Shown here piece after piece: positions 1 to 6,698 of a stretch of DNA of 6,786 nucleotides; position 1 is the first letter of the stretch; each line of letters begins with the position of its first letter. The translations under genes were made by a program, and so were the position numbers. The notes under the pieces were generated by a model. That model did not search any database, had not been told where the DNA came from, and saw only the letters and a list, made by a program, of their open reading frames with translations. Origin of the DNA: Verrucomicrobiota bacterium. Lineage in GTDB: Bacteria > Verrucomicrobiota > Kiritimatiellia > JAAZAB01. The stretch is from contig JAHIMN010000269.1 in the NCBI GenBank assembly GCA_018896395.1, positions 1 to 6,786 of the forward strand, given 5' to 3'.

Positions 1-54
1 GCGCGCTCTGGCGCGGCAGTGGGCCAGGGGAAGCACAGCGGCATGAAACCATGA
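1..54 (+). CDS. C-terminal tail of an upstream gene, possibly the CusC/TolC-like outer-membrane channel (partial)
   Basis: Reading from base 1 gives 17 codons (ARSGAAVGQGKHSGMKP) and a TGA stop at 52-54. That stop overlaps the ATG of the adaptor gene in an ATGA arrangement, typical of translationally coupled operon genes. The short His/Met-containing end (KHSGMKP) resembles the metal-liganding tails seen on outer-membrane factors of copper efflux operons, and such a gene often sits just before cusB. The tail is too short for a homology call. The reading frame is supported by the overlap geometry and the channel identity is inferred from operon order. It could equally be another small operon protein. 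Confidence 0.4.
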   Translation, partial: ARSGAAVGQGKHSGMKP

Positions 55-1829
55 ATGTTGCGTCGACCGTGGCAAAACAGGCTGAAATCTGGACGTGTTC
101 CATGCATCCCCAGTTCAAGCTTCCCAAAGCCGGGAAGTGCCCGATCTGCGGCATGGACCTGATTCCGCTGGACATGGGCAAGGACGACATGGGGGCGGGC
201 CTGCGGGAACTATCCGTCAGTAAGAATGCCGCGGCACGCATGGAGATTCAAACGGCGCCGGTGCAAAGGAAATTCGTGGCGGCCGAAGTGCGCATGGTGG
301 GCAAGGTTGATTACGACGAAACGCGAGTCTCCTACATCACGGCCTGGGTGCCGGGCCGACTGGATCGCCTCTTTGTTGATTACACGGGAGTACCGGTCAA
401 GAAGGGCGACCACATGGTCTACCTCTACAGCCCCGAGTTGCTCGGCGCGCAGGAAGAACTTCTTCAGGCCGTCAAGGCGGTAAAGGAGCTTGAGAAGAGC
501 GACGTAACGGTTGTCCGTAAAACGACGGAAGCCACGGTTGAAGCGGTGCGCGAAAAGCTGCGTCTGTGGGGACTGACGCCGGAGCAGATCAAGAAGATCG
601 AGCAGCGGGGCAAGGCCGACGACCATATGACGATCTACTCGCCGGTCGGCGGCATCGTCATTCACAAAAATGCCAAGGAGGGAATGTACGTGCAGACGGG
701 CAGTCGGATATACACCATCGCCGATCTTTCAGGCGTCTGGGTGCTGTTGGATGCCTACGAATCAGATCTGGTGTGGCTGCGCTACGGGCAAGCCGTAGAG
801 TTTACGGCGGAATCCTATCCGGGCGAAGTATTCAAAGGCACGATTGCGTTTATTGATCCGGTCCTGAATCAGGCTACGCGCACGGTGAACGTCCGGGTCA
901 ATGTGGCGAACCCGGAATTGAAGCTCAAGCCCGGAATGTTCCTGCGAGCCGTTGCGAGGGCCAATGTGGCGTCCAGCGGAAAAGTCATGGATCCGGACCT
1001 GGCCGGCAAGTGGATCTGCCCGATGCATCCTGAGGTGGTCCATGACTCGGAGGGTACCTGCGAGGTGTGTGGTATGCCGCTGGTAAGGACGGAGAGTCTT
1101 GGCTATGTCGGCAAAAAACCGACGCCAGCGGACGCGCCGCTCGTCATTCCGGCCACGGCCCCGCTCATCACGGGAACCCGGGCAATCGTCTATGTGAGCG
1201 TTCCCGGGAAGGATAGACCGACGTACGAAGGCAGGGAAATCCTGCTCGGTCCGCGCGCCGGCGACTACTATCTTGTGCGGCGCGGCCTGCAGGAAGGCGA
1301 CCAGGTTGTTACCAGAGGCAACTTCAAGCTCGATGCAGAGCTCCAGATTCGTGCCAAGCCAAGCATGATGACGCCGGAAGGCGGCGGGGACGGCGGCGAA
1401 CATGCTCACCACGGCGCCGGGCAGGCTGGAAAGTCGCCGCCGATGGGAGCCCCGGCGGTAACAATTCCCGCCACGGTCCGCGACGCGCTGCACGACGTTG
1501 TTTCAGCCGCCGAGGGCGCCATTACCATTGTTTCGGCCGGCGACCTGCAAAAAATCCGTAATGCTTTCGCTAACCTGGGCGCTAAGGTGGCCGTTGTGCC
1601 TCTCGCCCAGTTGAGCGCTCATCCCGCCATGCTGTGGAAAGAGCACTCCATGCTGCTCGGCAACGATGGTCAGGAGGGCCATGGGGCGGCTACGCTGGCT
1701 GACGCGCAGCGCATTGCGGCGCAGACGCGCGAACACCTGATATCACTTGAAGCGAACTTTGGACTCTCACGCGGACCGGAAGCCCCGGCTGCGCCAGTCG
1801 CGGATGAGGAAGGCCGCGGACATGAGTAG
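51..1829 (+). CDS. cusB: CusB-like RND efflux periplasmic adaptor with two heavy-metal-binding motifs
   Basis: Membrane fusion protein that would link the CusA pump to an outer-membrane channel and hand over Cu(I)/Ag(I) in the periplasm. Domains in order: HMBD-type motif at 14-40 (WTCSMHP, then CPICGMDLIPL; C16, C30, C33); beta-barrel and lipoyl strands around 52-125 (VPGRLDRLFV at 100-109); a short helical hairpin at about 128-186; lipoyl return at 191-225 (YSPVGGIV); beta-barrel at about 226-305 (ADLSGVWVL, KPGMFLRA); a second HMBD motif at 321-345 (WICPMHP, CEVCGMPL; C323, C337, C340); membrane-proximal domain at 363-436 (GLQEGDQVV); a Gly/His linker at 444-456 (EHAHHG); and a helical C-terminal domain at about 470-573 that may be DUF3347-like. 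The length, 592 aa, exceeds E. coli CusB (about 400) because of the second motif and the C-terminal domain. The N-terminus shows no signal peptide or membrane anchor, which is odd for a periplasmic protein. The start is the ATG overlapping the upstream TGA; no ATG, GTG or TTG lies upstream in frame within the window. A purine-rich stretch at 26-33 is too far away to be a good Shine-Dalgarno, so coupling to the upstream gene is likely. Family assignment is secure; the metal is inferred from CusA. Confidence 0.93.
   Translation: MNVASTVAKQAEIWTCSMHPQFKLPKAGKCPICGMDLIPLDMGKDDMGAGLRELSVSKNAAARMEIQTAPVQRKFVAAEVRMVGKVDYDETRVSYITAWVPGRLDRLFVDYTGVPVKKGDHMVYLYSPELLGAQEELLQAVKAVKELEKSDVTVVRKTTEATVEAVREKLRLWGLTPEQIKKIEQRGKADDHMTIYSPVGGIVIHKNAKEGMYVQTGSRIYTIADLSGVWVLLDAYESDLVWLRYGQAVEFTAESYPGEVFKGTIAFIDPVLNQATRTVNVRVNVANPELKLKPGMFLRAVARANVASSGKVMDPDLAGKWICPMHPEVVHDSEGTCEVCGMPLVRTESLGYVGKKPTPADAPLVIPATAPLITGTRAIVYVSVPGKDRPTYEGREILLGPRAGDYYLVRRGLQEGDQVVTRGNFKLDAELQIRAKPSMMTPEGGGDGGEHAHHGAGQAGKSPPMGAPAVTIPATVRDALHDVVSAAEGAITIVSAGDLQKIRNAFANLGAKVAVVPLAQLSAHPAMLWKEHSMLLGNDGQEGHGAATLADAQRIAAQTREHLISLEANFGLSRGPEAPAAPVADEEGRGHE
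90..170 (+). other. N-terminal heavy-metal-binding motif (HMBD type) of the adaptor
   Basis: Codes for adaptor residues 14-40: W-T-C-S-M-H-P, then C-P-I-C-G-M-D 14 residues after the first Cys. Three Cys (16, 30, 33), a His and two Met are placed as in the heavy-metal-binding domain found on CusB proteins and P1B-type copper ATPases. It probably captures Cu(I)/Ag(I) before transfer to the pump. Confidence 0.85.
1011..1085 (+). other. Second, internal heavy-metal-binding motif of the adaptor
   Basis: Codes for adaptor residues 321-345: W-I-C-P-M-H-P, then C-E-V-C-G-M-P. It has the same ligand pattern as the N-terminal motif (C323, C337, C340, H326, two Met). It lies between the end of the beta-barrel domain (KPGMFLRA) and the membrane-proximal domain, so it is an insertion within the adaptor core and not a terminal tag. 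Confidence 0.85.
1806..1813 (+). promoter_or_regulatory. Ribosome binding site of cusA
   Basis: GAGGAAGG lies 8 nt before the ATG at 1822, inside the end of cusB. It favours this start over two upstream in-frame ATGs (1747 and 1804), which lack a Shine-Dalgarno and would add a charged tail. It allows independent initiation as well as coupling with cusB. Confidence 0.7.
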
Positions 1830-4800
1830 CGAAACCCCATCCGCACAGACACCCGAACAGAAATCGGTGATCGGCCGGTTAATCCGATTCTGCCTGACCA
1901 ACAAGCTTGTCGTCGGGCTGTTCATGTTCGCCGTTATTATGGCCGGCCTGCTGGTTGCCCCGTTCGACTGGAAAATGGGCGGCCTGACCCGCTACCCCGT
2001 CCCGGTGGACGCCATCCCGGACATCGGCGAGAACCAGCAGATTGTCTTCACGCAATGGACGGGGCGGTCGCCTCAGGACGTCGAAGATCAGATCGGCTAT
2101 CCTCTGACGGTCTCCCTGCTGGGGATTCCCGGCGTGAAAACGATCCGCAGTTACTCGTTCTTCGGGTTTTCGTCCATCTACATTATCTTCAAAGAGAACG
2201 TGGAGTTCTATTGGTCACGAACCCGCGTCCTGGAGAAACTCAACAGCCTTCCGGCCGGCACGCTTCCGCCCGACGTCCAGCCCGCCCTGGGTCCGGACGC
2301 GACGGCACTCGGTCAAATCTACTGGTACACGCTCGAAGGACTCGATCCGGATGGTAATCCCACGGGCGGCTGGGACATGGAAGAACTGCGCACCACCCAG
2401 GACTGGTATGCCCGCTATTGGCTTTTGGCCGCGGACGGCGTGGCCGAAGTGGCTTCGATCGGCGGATATGTCAAGGAGTACCAGGTGGACGTGGACCCGG
2501 ATGCCATGCGCGCGTACGGGGTCACGCTTGACGAGGTGTTCATGGCGGTCAAGGCGGCGAACATTGACGTGGGCGCCAAAACCCTGGAACTGAACCGCAC
2601 CGAATACTTCATCCGCAGCATCGGCTTCATTAAACGGGTGGCTGACATCGAAAACAGCGTGATCAAAGTCAAGGCGGATAATGTTCCCGTTCTGGTCAAA
2701 CACGTGGCCCACGTCAGCTTGGGGCCGGCAACTCGCCGGGGCGCGTTGGACAAAGGCGGGGCGCCGGTTGTGGGGGGCGTTGTCGTGGCCCGTTATGGCG
2801 ACAATCCGCTCGCGGTCATCAAGAACGTGAAGAAGAAGATCGAGGAGACCAAGGAAGCCCTCCCCGCCAAGCCTGTCGTTGACTACTCGAAAACGACCAG
2901 GGAAACGGTTGCCGCATTCGCCGCCGCACACGGTTTCGGCGCTTACCTTGGGACGGAACTCAACAAGAATGCGTGGCTGGGCTATCTCCGATCCGTTTCC
3001 AAAGCAGACCGGCCCGCTTGGGTCACGATCAGCAAGGTGACGGTCGTTCCTTTCTACGATCGCACGGGCCTTATCTACGAGACCCTGGGCACGCTCAACG
3101 ACTCCATCGCCCAGGAAATCCTGGTGACCATCATTGTCGTGCTCGTGATGGTGATGCACCTGCGCAGCAGCATCTTGATCAGCGGCATGCTGCCGCTTAC
3201 GGTGCTGCTGTGCTTCATCGGCATGAAGCTGTTTGGCGTTCAAGCCAACATCGTTGCCCTTTCCGGCATTGCCATCGCCATCGGGACCATTGTCGACATG
3301 GGGATTGTCATTTGCGAAAATATCTTGAGACATCTGGAGAGCGCCTCCCCCGATGAATCGCGGCTGGAAGTGATTCATCGCGCCGCCAGCGAGGTGGGCA
3401 GTGCGGTGCTCACGGCGGTGGCCACAACGGTCGTCAGTTTTTTGCCCGTCTTTACGATGATCGGCGCGGAAGGCAAACTATTTACGCCCTTGGCATACAC
3501 GAAGAGCTTCGCGCTGATCGCCTCGATCGTCCTTGCCCTGACGGTGCTGCCGCCGGGCGCCTACCTCCTTTTCCGGGGACGGATCCCGGGCAGGAAGCTC
3601 CGTGCCGGATTGGACACGGCCCTCGTTCTGGCCGGTGTGGCCATCGGCATCTTCATCGCCTGGTGGGGCGGCCTGGCACTCGTTATTCTCGGCGCGTACG
3701 ACCTCTTGCGCGATCATCTACCGGCGCGTATAACCCGCCTCGGTCCTCCGGCCGCCACCGTGCTGGCCGTTGCCATTGTGGGTGGACTGTTGACCGTTTA
3801 CTGGGAGCCCCTCGGGCCGGAATGCGGATTGATCCGCAACCTGATCTTCGTCGCCAGCCTGGTGGGCGGACTGCTGGGGTTCTTCAAGCTCTTCGCAGTG
3901 TTTTATTCCAGGATACTGCGTGGGTGCCTGAGACATAAGCTGGCGTTCCTTGCTTTCCCGCTGGCACTGATTCTGCTGGGGGGGAGCATTTGGATTGGTT
4001 TTGACAAGATGTTCGGTTGGCTGCCCGAGCCGCTGCGCAAAGCGTCCCCCGGCCGGTACCTGGCGCATAAGTTCCCTGGGCTGGGCAAGGAATTCATGCC
4101 GCCTCTCGATGAGGGTTCATTCCTTTTCATGCCCACGACCATGACGCACGCCTCCATCGGGGAGGCGCTCGACATCCTGAGCAAGCAGGACATGGCGCTG
4201 CAGCAGATTCCCGAGATCGAATCGGTGGTGGGCAAGCTGGGACGCGCCGAGACGCCTCTGGATCCCGCCCCGATCTCAATGATCGAAACGGTCATCAACT
4301 ACAAGCCGGAGTATATTACCGACAAGGACGGCCGGCGCATTAGTTTCCGGTACGACCGCAAGCGCGCTGCGTTCATCCGTGATCAGAACGGCGATCTCAT
4401 ACCCGATTCCTATGGGCGGCCGTTTCGTCAGTGGCGCGATCACATCCGGACGCCGGACGACATCTGGAAGGAAATCGTTAAGGCTGCGAAGATCCCCGGA
4501 ACGACATCCGCGCCCAAGCTTCAACCTATCGCGGCGCGGATTGTCATGCTGCAAAGCGGAATGCGGGCGCCCATGGGGGTCAAGGTCAAGGGGCCATCGC
4601 TGGAGGTTATCGAGCAGGTTGGCTTGCAGATAGAGCGTTACTTGAAAGAAGTGCCGAGCGTCGAAGCGCCCGCCGTGGTTGCTGACCGCATTGTCGGCAA
4701 ACCCTACCTTGAAATAAACCCGGACCGCAATGCGCTCGCTCGCTACGGCGTCCCGATACGTAAGTTCCAGGATGTTGTGGAGGTCGCGGTCGGCGGCCGG

Positions 4801-5748
4801 AAGATCACGACCACCGTTGAAGGCCGCGAACGCTTTCCCGTCCGGGTCCGCTACGCAAGGGAACTGCGCGACAGTATCGAGGCCATGGCGAGGGTCCTTG
4901 TTCCGGGCGCCGGCGGACAGCAGATTCCGATAACGGAGTTGGCCGAGATCCGGTATGTTCGCGGCCCGCAGGTGATCAAGAGCGAGGACACGTTCCTGGT
5001 AGGCTACGTTGTCTTTGACAAGAAACCGGGTTTTGCTGAAGTCGACGTCGTCGAGCAGTGCCAGGCCTATCTGCAGTCGAAGATGGCAAGCGGTGAGTTC
5101 ACATTACCAAAGGGGGTCAGTTACGCCTTCGCCGGCAGTTACGAGAACCAGCTCAGAGCCACAAAAACATTGGCGCTTGTTCTCCCCGTGGCGCTCTTTC
5201 TCGTTTTTATGCTCATCTATTTCCAATTCAAATCGGTGCCCACAACCCTGCTGGTCTTCTCGGGCATCTTTGTGGCCTGGTCCGGCGGTTTCCTCCTGCT
5301 GTGGCTTTACGGCCAACCCTGGTTTCTTGATTTCAGCGTCTTTGGCGTTTCCATGCGCACCTTGTTTCAAGTGCACACGATCAACATGAGCGTGGCGGTA
5401 TGGGTGGGGTTCCTGGCATTGTTCGGCATCGCAACCGATGATGGCGTCATTATGTCCACCTACATTTCCCAGACGCTGCGCGAACACAAACCCACCTCGA
5501 CGTCGGAGACTCGGGACGCAATCCTGGCGGCAGGACAGCGGCGAGTCCGGCCTTGCCTCATGACGACAGGGACAACGATCCTGGCCTTGATTCCGGTGCT
5601 CACCTCGGTTGGCAGGGGCAGCGACGTCATGGTCCCCATGGCCATCCCCTCTTTCGGTGGCATGACCGTCGTCCTGATCACCATGTTCGTCGTCCCCGTA
5701 CTGTATTGTGCCGTGGAGGAGTTGAAGCTTAAGTGGCAGAGTAGATAG
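1822..5748 (+). CDS. cusA: CusA-like heavy-metal RND efflux permease (HME family), enlarged
   Basis: Inner-membrane proton/metal antiporter that would export Cu(I)/Ag(I) through the adaptor and outer channel. The 1308-residue product has the duplicated RND layout: TM1 at about 28-46; first porter region; TM2-TM6 at about 432-584; second half beginning near 705; second porter region at about 757-1110; final helices at about 1115-1298. HME signatures include YPVPVDAIPDIGENQQI (58-74), PVFTMIGAEGKLF (542-554) and EFMPPLDEGSF (757-767). M770, M820 and M909 align with the E. coli CusA metal ligands M573, M623 and M672 (contexts LFMPTT, APISMIET, IVMLQSGM), supporting Cu/Ag over Zn/Co. TM4 keeps the acidic relay D492 and E499 (D405 and E412 in E. 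coli). E939 aligns with D1206 and is followed by a second Asp; K984 aligns with C1245. The protein is about 260 residues longer than E. coli CusA, through insertions near 353-402, 591-690 (hydrophobic), 731-750, 831-875 and 1163-1185. The start is set by GAGGAAGG 8 nt upstream; the gene overlaps cusB by 8 nt. E. coli residue numbers are from memory. Family is certain; metal preference is inferred from the Met triad. Confidence 0.95.
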   Translation: MSSETPSAQTPEQKSVIGRLIRFCLTNKLVVGLFMFAVIMAGLLVAPFDWKMGGLTRYPVPVDAIPDIGENQQIVFTQWTGRSPQDVEDQIGYPLTVSLLGIPGVKTIRSYSFFGFSSIYIIFKENVEFYWSRTRVLEKLNSLPAGTLPPDVQPALGPDATALGQIYWYTLEGLDPDGNPTGGWDMEELRTTQDWYARYWLLAADGVAEVASIGGYVKEYQVDVDPDAMRAYGVTLDEVFMAVKAANIDVGAKTLELNRTEYFIRSIGFIKRVADIENSVIKVKADNVPVLVKHVAHVSLGPATRRGALDKGGAPVVGGVVVARYGDNPLAVIKNVKKKIEETKEALPAKPVVDYSKTTRETVAAFAAAHGFGAYLGTELNKNAWLGYLRSVSKADRPAWVTISKVTVVPFYDRTGLIYETLGTLNDSIAQEILVTIIVVLVMVMHLRSSILISGMLPLTVLLCFIGMKLFGVQANIVALSGIAIAIGTIVDMGIVICENILRHLESASPDESRLEVIHRAASEVGSAVLTAVATTVVSFLPVFTMIGAEGKLFTPLAYTKSFALIASIVLALTVLPPGAYLLFRGRIPGRKLRAGLDTALVLAGVAIGIFIAWWGGLALVILGAYDLLRDHLPARITRLGPPAATVLAVAIVGGLLTVYWEPLGPECGLIRNLIFVASLVGGLLGFFKLFAVFYSRILRGCLRHKLAFLAFPLALILLGGSIWIGFDKMFGWLPEPLRKASPGRYLAHKFPGLGKEFMPPLDEGSFLFMPTTMTHASIGEALDILSKQDMALQQIPEIESVVGKLGRAETPLDPAPISMIETVINYKPEYITDKDGRRISFRYDRKRAAFIRDQNGDLIPDSYGRPFRQWRDHIRTPDDIWKEIVKAAKIPGTTSAPKLQPIAARIVMLQSGMRAPMGVKVKGPSLEVIEQVGLQIERYLKEVPSVEAPAVVADRIVGKPYLEINPDRNALARYGVPIRKFQDVVEVAVGGRKITTTVEGRERFPVRVRYARELRDSIEAMARVLVPGAGGQQIPITELAEIRYVRGPQVIKSEDTFLVGYVVFDKKPGFAEVDVVEQCQAYLQSKMASGEFTLPKGVSYAFAGSYENQLRATKTLALVLPVALFLVFMLIYFQFKSVPTTLLVFSGIFVAWSGGFLLLWLYGQPWFLDFSVFGVSMRTLFQVHTINMSVAVWVGFLALFGIATDDGVIMSTYISQTLREHKPTSTSETRDAILAAGQRRVRPCLMTTGTTILALIPVLTSVGRGSDVMVPMAIPSFGGMTVVLITMFVVPVLYCAVEELKLKWQSR

Positions 5749-5792
5749 AAACGACTTAGACACCTCCAGCCGAAAATGATGACCGTCGCATG

Positions 5793-5798
5793 AGGAGG
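5793..5798 (+). promoter_or_regulatory. Ribosome binding site deciding the GTG start of the MoeB/ThiF-like gene
   Basis: A perfect AGGAGG sits 6 nt before GTG 5805. It directly abuts ATG 5799 and lies downstream of ATG 5790, so it cannot serve either of those in-frame starts. The GTG is therefore the best-supported start. Confidence 0.65.
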
Positions 5799-5804
5799 AT
5801 GAGC

Positions 5805-6551
5805 GTGGAAATATTGAGCAAAGCGCAGCGCCAGCGTTACGCGCGACAAATAAGCCTGCCGGAAATCGGCGAAGACGGGCAGAAAAAACTGCTGGCCAGT
5901 CGGGTATTGCTCATCGGCGTGGGCGGACTTGGTTCGCCCGCCGGCTATTACCTGGCGGCGGCGGGGATCGGCACGCTGGGTCTTGTGGATGGCGACACCC
6001 TTGAACTCAGCAATCTTCAGCGCCAGATTGCGCATACCACCGCCGACCTGGGACTTTCTAAAGTAGAATCGGCGGCACGCGCCTTTACCGCGCTCAATCC
6101 GGACATTCGCATCAATGCCCATAGCCTGCGCCTGACCACTGAAAATGCGCGGGGGCTGTTTAAGGAATATGATTTTATCATTGATGCCACCGATAATTTC
6201 GAATCCAAATTTCTGATTGCCGGGATTTGCCACGCTGAGGGCAAACCATATTCGCATGCCGGCATACTGAAATTTATCGGCCAAACGCTGACGGTCATTC
6301 CGGGTAAAACCGCCTGCCTGCGTTGCGTATTTGGCGAGCTGCCGCCGGGCAACAAAGAACCGCCGCAGGGCCCGCTGGGTGTTGTGCCCGGCGTGATTGG
6401 AACCATCCAGGCCGCGGAAGCCATCAAATATCTGCTCGGGCTCGGCGAGCTTTTGACCAATCGCCTGCTGACCTATGATGCCCTGCGTCTCGAGTTCCGT
6501 TCGGTACGCATCAACCGCAATCCTGCCTGCCCGCTCTGCCGTGGGGTGTAG
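5805..6551 (+). CDS. MoeB/ThiF/HesA-family E1-like adenylyltransferase
   Basis: Cytosolic enzyme of the family that uses ATP to adenylate the C-terminal Gly-Gly of a small ubiquitin-like sulfur carrier (MoaD or ThiS type) for molybdopterin, thiamine or other sulfur-transfer pathways. Numbered from the GTG start (248 aa; E. coli MoeB is about 249), it has RYARQ with R14, the nucleotide loop GVGGLGSP at 38-45, D62, NLQRQ with R73, K86, and DATDN with D130. These match the positions I recall for catalytic MoeB residues R14, R73, K86 and D130. A structural zinc site is complete: C171, C174 (CLRC) and C242, C245 (CPLC). The Cys usually found before the GV.PGVIG segment is replaced; the aligned stretch reads NKEPPQGPLG, with Glu at the Cys position, so a ThiF-like cysteine-based sulfur step is doubtful. 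The protein ends three residues after the last zinc Cys. Alternative starts at 5790 and 5799 lack a properly spaced Shine-Dalgarno. It follows cusA after about 56 nt with no clear terminator between them. No moaD, thiS or other cofactor gene is visible, so the pathway is unresolved. Its codon use differs from the pump genes. Confidence 0.88.
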   Translation: MEILSKAQRQRYARQISLPEIGEDGQKKLLASRVLLIGVGGLGSPAGYYLAAAGIGTLGLVDGDTLELSNLQRQIAHTTADLGLSKVESAARAFTALNPDIRINAHSLRLTTENARGLFKEYDFIIDATDNFESKFLIAGICHAEGKPYSHAGILKFIGQTLTVIPGKTACLRCVFGELPPGNKEPPQGPLGVVPGVIGTIQAAEAIKYLLGLGELLTNRLLTYDALRLEFRSVRINRNPACPLCRGV

Positions 6552-6698
6552 GATAAATTCTTTGGTGATGACTGTGGCAAGATTATCTATTGGCTGATGG
6601 ATGGCGGGGCAGAAACACCGCGCCCGCAGACCCGGCGCGATATCCACCACGGATTGTAAGCCGTCCGGGCCTTGAATGTCTCCATGAGGTGCCTATTG

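Noticed and set aside
762..1493. Minus-strand open frame of 243 codons opposite the adaptor
   Set aside because: Antisense to conserved adaptor domains, with low-complexity Arg-rich translation.
1747..1821. N-terminal extension of CusA from ATG 1747
   Set aside because: The extra 25 residues are highly charged, overlap the adaptor by over 80 nt and lack a Shine-Dalgarno. ATG 1822 has GAGGAAGG at 8 nt.
2215..3378. Long minus-strand open frame (387 codons) opposite cusA
   Set aside because: It lies wholly antisense to a strongly conserved RND gene, and its translation is His/Arg/Asp-rich with no domain pattern. This is typical of antisense frames in GC-rich genes.
5722..5750. Possible promoter (TTGAAG with a weak ATAGAA-like -10) before the MoeB/ThiF-like gene
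   Set aside because: The -35 is fair but the -10 matches poorly, and the -35 lies in cusA coding sequence; not enough to call.
5460..6650. Minus-strand open frame of 396 codons crossing the cusA end and the MoeB/ThiF-like gene
   Set aside because: It spans two well-supported plus-strand genes and shows no recognisable motif or ribosome binding site; a shadow frame.
6552..6659. Readthrough of the TAG after the MoeB/ThiF-like gene into a further 35 open codons
   Set aside because: The extension (starting DKFFGDDCGK) has no resemblance to the family C-terminus and there is no sign of stop-codon recoding in the window.
6589..6687. Possible small minus-strand peptide of about 32 codons starting METFKAR
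   Set aside because: No ribosome binding site, no recognisable motif, and too short to distinguish from chance.
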